Below are positions 36,318 through 38,871 of a DNA stretch of 38,871 nucleotides, piece by piece. Source of the stretch: UBA2233 sp002347965 [NCBI: Nitrospirae bacterium UBA2233] (GTDB lineage: Bacteria; UBA2233); NCBI GenBank assembly GCA_002347965.1, contig DDYN01000004.1:1-38871 (forward strand), written 5' to 3'. The notes beneath the pieces are model-generated. The model searched no databases and was not told the origin of the DNA. It saw only the letters and a program-made list of their open reading frames with translations. Numbering within the stretch: the first letter of the stretch is position 1; the number at the start of each line of letters is the position of its first letter. The translations under genes and the position numbers were made by a program.

Positions 36318-38871
36318 ATGAACCTTTCTAACCTTTCGATCAGAAAGCCCGTCCTTGCGAGCATGTTCATCGCCACGATCCTGCTTTTCGGGCTCGTGGC
36401 ACTCAACCGGCTTGGCATCGACATCTTTCCCGAAGTAGACATTCCTACCGTCACGGTCAACACGACATGGGAAGGTGCCGACCCTTCCAGCGTGGACGGC
36501 TCCGTCACCGACAAGGTCGAGGAGCGCCTTACCGAGATCGAGGGCGTCAAGCACATCACCTCGATCTCGATGGAAGGCGGCTCGCGCATCATCGTCGAGT
36601 TCGAGCTTTACCGCAACCCTGAGGATGCCGCGGCCGAGGTGCGCGACAAGGTTTCGGAAGCCCTGCGCGACCTGCCCACCGACATCGACCCGCCCGTAAT
36701 CAACAAGCTAGACATCAACGCCCGCCCGATCCTTTGGATTTCGCTGTACTCCGACACGATGAGCATCAAGGACATTTCCGAGTACCTCGACTACACTCTA
36801 AGACCCAAGATCCAGACCGTGCCGGGCGTGGGCAACATCCAATACGGCGGGTTCAGACGACGCGAGATGCGCGTGTACCTGAACGCGGCGAAGCTAGAGG
36901 GCTACAACCTGACAGCCGCCGAGGTGATGGACGTCATTCGTCAGAAGAACATCGAGGCGCCCTCGGGCATCCTCGAAGGGACAGAGCGCGAGTTCAACGT
37001 GCTGACCGAAGGCAACCTGCTTACCGAAGAGGCCTTCAACGGCCTGATCCTGGCCTACAGGAACGGAGCGCCCATCAGGCTTCGGGACATCGGCTACGCC
37101 AAGGACTGGATGGAATTGGACCGCACGCGCGCCCGTTACAACGAGATCCCTTGCGTGAGTTTCGGCGTAGCCAAGCGTACCGGGGCTAACGCCTTTCAGG
37201 TGGCCGAGGCCGTAAAGGAGCGCCTCAAACAGATCGAGTCCACGCTGCCCAAAGGCATGAAAATGGCGATTGCCTACGACGGGAGCGATTTTATCAAGCA
37301 AACCGTCGATTCGGCCAAGGAAGAGCTCCTCTTTGGCAGCATCTTCGCCGCCTTGATCGTATGGCTGTTTTTGCAATCTTTAAACCCGAGCGTCATCACG
37401 GCGCTTGCCATCCCCACCTCGTTCATCGGGGCGTTTGCGCTGATGTATTTTTTGGGGTTCACGCTCAACAACATGACGATGCTTGCCATGACGGTGCTTA
37501 CCGGCATCGTGATCGACGACGCCATCATCGTGCTGGAGAACATTTACCGGCACATGGAGGAGGGCAAGGATAGGCAAACTGCCTCGATCCTGGGGGCCTC
37601 CGAGATCACGGGAGCGGCCACGGCCACTACGCTCGCCATCGCCGGTATGTTCCTTCCCGTGGCCTTCATGGGCGGGCTGATTGGCAAGTTCTTCTACCAG
37701 TTCGGCATCATCGTCGCGGGCGCTATCTTGCTATCTTTGTTTGTCGCCTTGACGCTCGTTCCCATGCTCTGCTCCCGGTATTTGAAAACGGGGCGTTCGA
37801 CCAACGTCATCTTTCGAGGGTTCGAGAGGGTCAACGGCACGCTCGAGCATCTTTACCGGAAAACGCTTCCGTTTTCGCTCAACCACCGCTTCCTTGTCGT
37901 TACGGTTGCGATCGTATCGTGCGTTTCGAGCTTTTTCCTGATCAAGTTTATCGGCCAGGAATTTACGCCAAAGCAAGATCTGGCGCGCTTCATCATCCGG
38001 ACTAAAGGGCCGCTCGGCTCTTCGATCGAGTACATGGACGCCAAGCACAAGATTCTAGAAAAGATTGTCCAGGAAACGCCAGAGACGCTCAAGTACATTT
38101 CGATTGTGGGGTTAGGGCAGGTACGGGGGGCGAGGGACGTCTCCAAAGGGTTTATCTTCGTCACGCTCAAAGAAAAGGGCGACAGGAACCGTTCCCAGCA
38201 GGCAATCATGACCGGGCTACGGAAAAAGTTCGCCCAAATCCCCGGCATCCAGGCGTTTTTAGAAGACCCGGAGACGATTCCGACGGGAGCTTCGACGGGA
38301 GACCGGAGAACCCCGCTCCAGTTCGACATTAAAGGCGACAACATCTACAAGCTGGCCCAAGTGGCGCAAAAAACGGTCGATTACACGAAGACGCTGCCTG
38401 GAGTCGTGGACGTGGACGACTCGGCTGAGCTAAGAAAGCCGGAGCTGCATTTGGAGATAGACCGAGACAAGGCGGCCGACTTGGACATCGACATTGACGC
38501 CATCACGCAGAACGTCTATGCCCTGATCGGCGGGGCGAGGCTCGTCACCTCCAAGTTTGAAGACCCTGAAAACGGGCGCCGCTACGACATCCGCGTGAGG
38601 TTTGACGACGATAGCCGATTAAACCCCGACATTATCAACCACATTCTCGTGGCCAATAGGCGAGGGGAGCGCTACCGGCTGGCCAGCATCGTCAAGCTCA
38701 TAGAGACCGTAGGCCCGAACACGATCACACGCCGCGATAGAGAGAAGGCCATTACGGTGTACGGCGACGTCGCGCAAGGGGCCTCGGTCGAGACCTCGCT
38801 CGAAAAGAGCATGGCCTACGCCCGCTCGATCCTGCCCGACCCCAGTTATTCGGTGGCGCCGGCTGGCCAGG
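36318..38871 (+). CDS. RND-family (AcrB/HAE1-type) efflux transporter, partial
   Basis: Inner-membrane drug:proton antiporter; the first 851 residues are in the window and the C-terminus lies beyond. It begins MNLSNLSIRKPVLASMF, the usual AcrB-like N-terminus, with GIDIFPEVDIPTVTV following. The proton-relay Asp pair is in TGIVIDDAIIVLENI (about residue 400), and GASEITGAATATTLA follows as in the family. The second large periplasmic domain runs to the window edge. ATG 36318 is preceded by GAGAG. The substrate is unknown, and the downstream end of the operon cannot be seen. Confidence 0.95.
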   Translation, partial: MNLSNLSIRKPVLASMFIATILLFGLVALNRLGIDIFPEVDIPTVTVNTTWEGADPSSVDGSVTDKVEERLTEIEGVKHITSISMEGGSRIIVEFELYRNPEDAAAEVRDKVSEALRDLPTDIDPPVINKLDINARPILWISLYSDTMSIKDISEYLDYTLRPKIQTVPGVGNIQYGGFRRREMRVYLNAAKLEGYNLTAAEVMDVIRQKNIEAPSGILEGTEREFNVLTEGNLLTEEAFNGLILAYRNGAPIRLRDIGYAKDWMELDRTRARYNEIPCVSFGVAKRTGANAFQVAEAVKERLKQIESTLPKGMKMAIAYDGSDFIKQTVDSAKEELLFGSIFAALIVWLFLQSLNPSVITALAIPTSFIGAFALMYFLGFTLNNMTMLAMTVLTGIVIDDAIIVLENIYRHMEEGKDRQTASILGASEITGAATATTLAIAGMFLPVAFMGGLIGKFFYQFGIIVAGAILLSLFVALTLVPMLCSRYLKTGRSTNVIFRGFERVNGTLEHLYRKTLPFSLNHRFLVVTVAIVSCVSSFFLIKFIGQEFTPKQDLARFIIRTKGPLGSSIEYMDAKHKILEKIVQETPETLKYISIVGLGQVRGARDVSKGFIFVTLKEKGDRNRSQQAIMTGLRKKFAQIPGIQAFLEDPETIPTGASTGDRRTPLQFDIKGDNIYKLAQVAQKTVDYTKTLPGVVDVDDSAELRKPELHLEIDRDKAADLDIDIDAITQNVYALIGGARLVTSKFEDPENGRRYDIRVRFDDDSRLNPDIINHILVANRRGERYRLASIVKLIETVGPNTITRRDREKAITVYGDVAQGASVETSLEKSMAYARSILPDPSYSVAPAGQ

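Noticed and set aside
36734-37189. 151-aa plus-strand frame inside the RND gene
   Set aside because: Out-of-frame shadow, Arg/Gln-rich; the RND frame is intact across it.
1-38871. CRISPR arrays, tRNA genes, insertion sequences, toxin-antitoxin or phage modules
   Set aside because: Looked for regular spaced repeats, T-loop consensus, transposase motifs and typical defence domains; none could be supported.

Overview
The window looks like chromosomal DNA of a moderately GC-rich Gram-negative bacterium. Outer-membrane and periplasmic parts recur: an alginate-export-type porin, a TolC-like channel, an RND efflux pair, lipoproteins and a Tat-exported molybdoenzyme. A cytochrome bd oxidase next to DMSO-reductase-type and molybdate genes suggests a low-oxygen or facultative respiratory lifestyle. 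Several genes start with TTG behind strong Shine-Dalgarno (SD) sequences. I cannot place the phylum from sequence alone; a Desulfobacterota/Nitrospirota-like or similar lineage is a guess. No tRNA, rRNA, CRISPR array, transposase or phage gene was found.

Layout. 1-2637 (minus): the 5' part of a zinc alcohol dehydrogenase, a GT4 glycosyltransferase and an exported staphylococcal-nuclease-like lipoprotein. 2715-5227 (plus): RNase R and a coupled monooxygenase-fold protein. 5427-9271 (minus): a molybdopterin oxidoreductase operon with catalytic and four-cluster FeS subunits, followed by two unrecognised small proteins where the membrane anchor is usually encoded. 9485-12000: tRNA m1A methyltransferase, an EF-hand protein, a relic of a MenB/BadI-type crotonase, and a consensus-like promoter reading into two overlapping small ORFs. 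12117-13533: an RsbR-like PAS-STAS sensor, then a palindrome-rich tail.

13619-22101 is a CoA-thioester catabolic block arranged as two divergent transcription units around a 33-bp near-perfect palindrome. Minus side: acyl-CoA dehydrogenase, HMG-CoA-synthase-like/DUF35 fusion, SCP-x-type thiolase. Plus side: MenB/BadI-type crotonase, racemase-like CaiB/BaiF protein, second acyl-CoA dehydrogenase, CoA-transferase-like protein. At least three of these proteins lack or move the usual catalytic residue. Together they look like a degradation route for an alicyclic, branched or ring-derived acid whose substrate I cannot name.

22232-27781 is a molybdate/tungstate block. A ModE-type regulator sits between two ModA-like binding proteins and a ModB permease, and no ModC ATPase is visible. 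One ModA-like gene overlaps a porin gene, and AT-rich palindromes lie in both promoter regions. A DUF1847 cysteine protein and a TsaA/TrmO-domain protein follow. 27882-33624 holds a small c-type cytochrome, cytochrome bd oxidase (cydAB), ATP-dependent PEP carboxykinase and an NlpC/P60 lipoprotein. 33835 to the right edge is a TolC-adaptor-RND efflux operon whose pump gene runs off the window.

The most interesting leads are the divergent CoA block with atypical active sites, the porin/oxyanion-binding-protein pair, the small-protein pair of the molybdoenzyme operon, and the promoter-driven small ORFs at 11434-11741.
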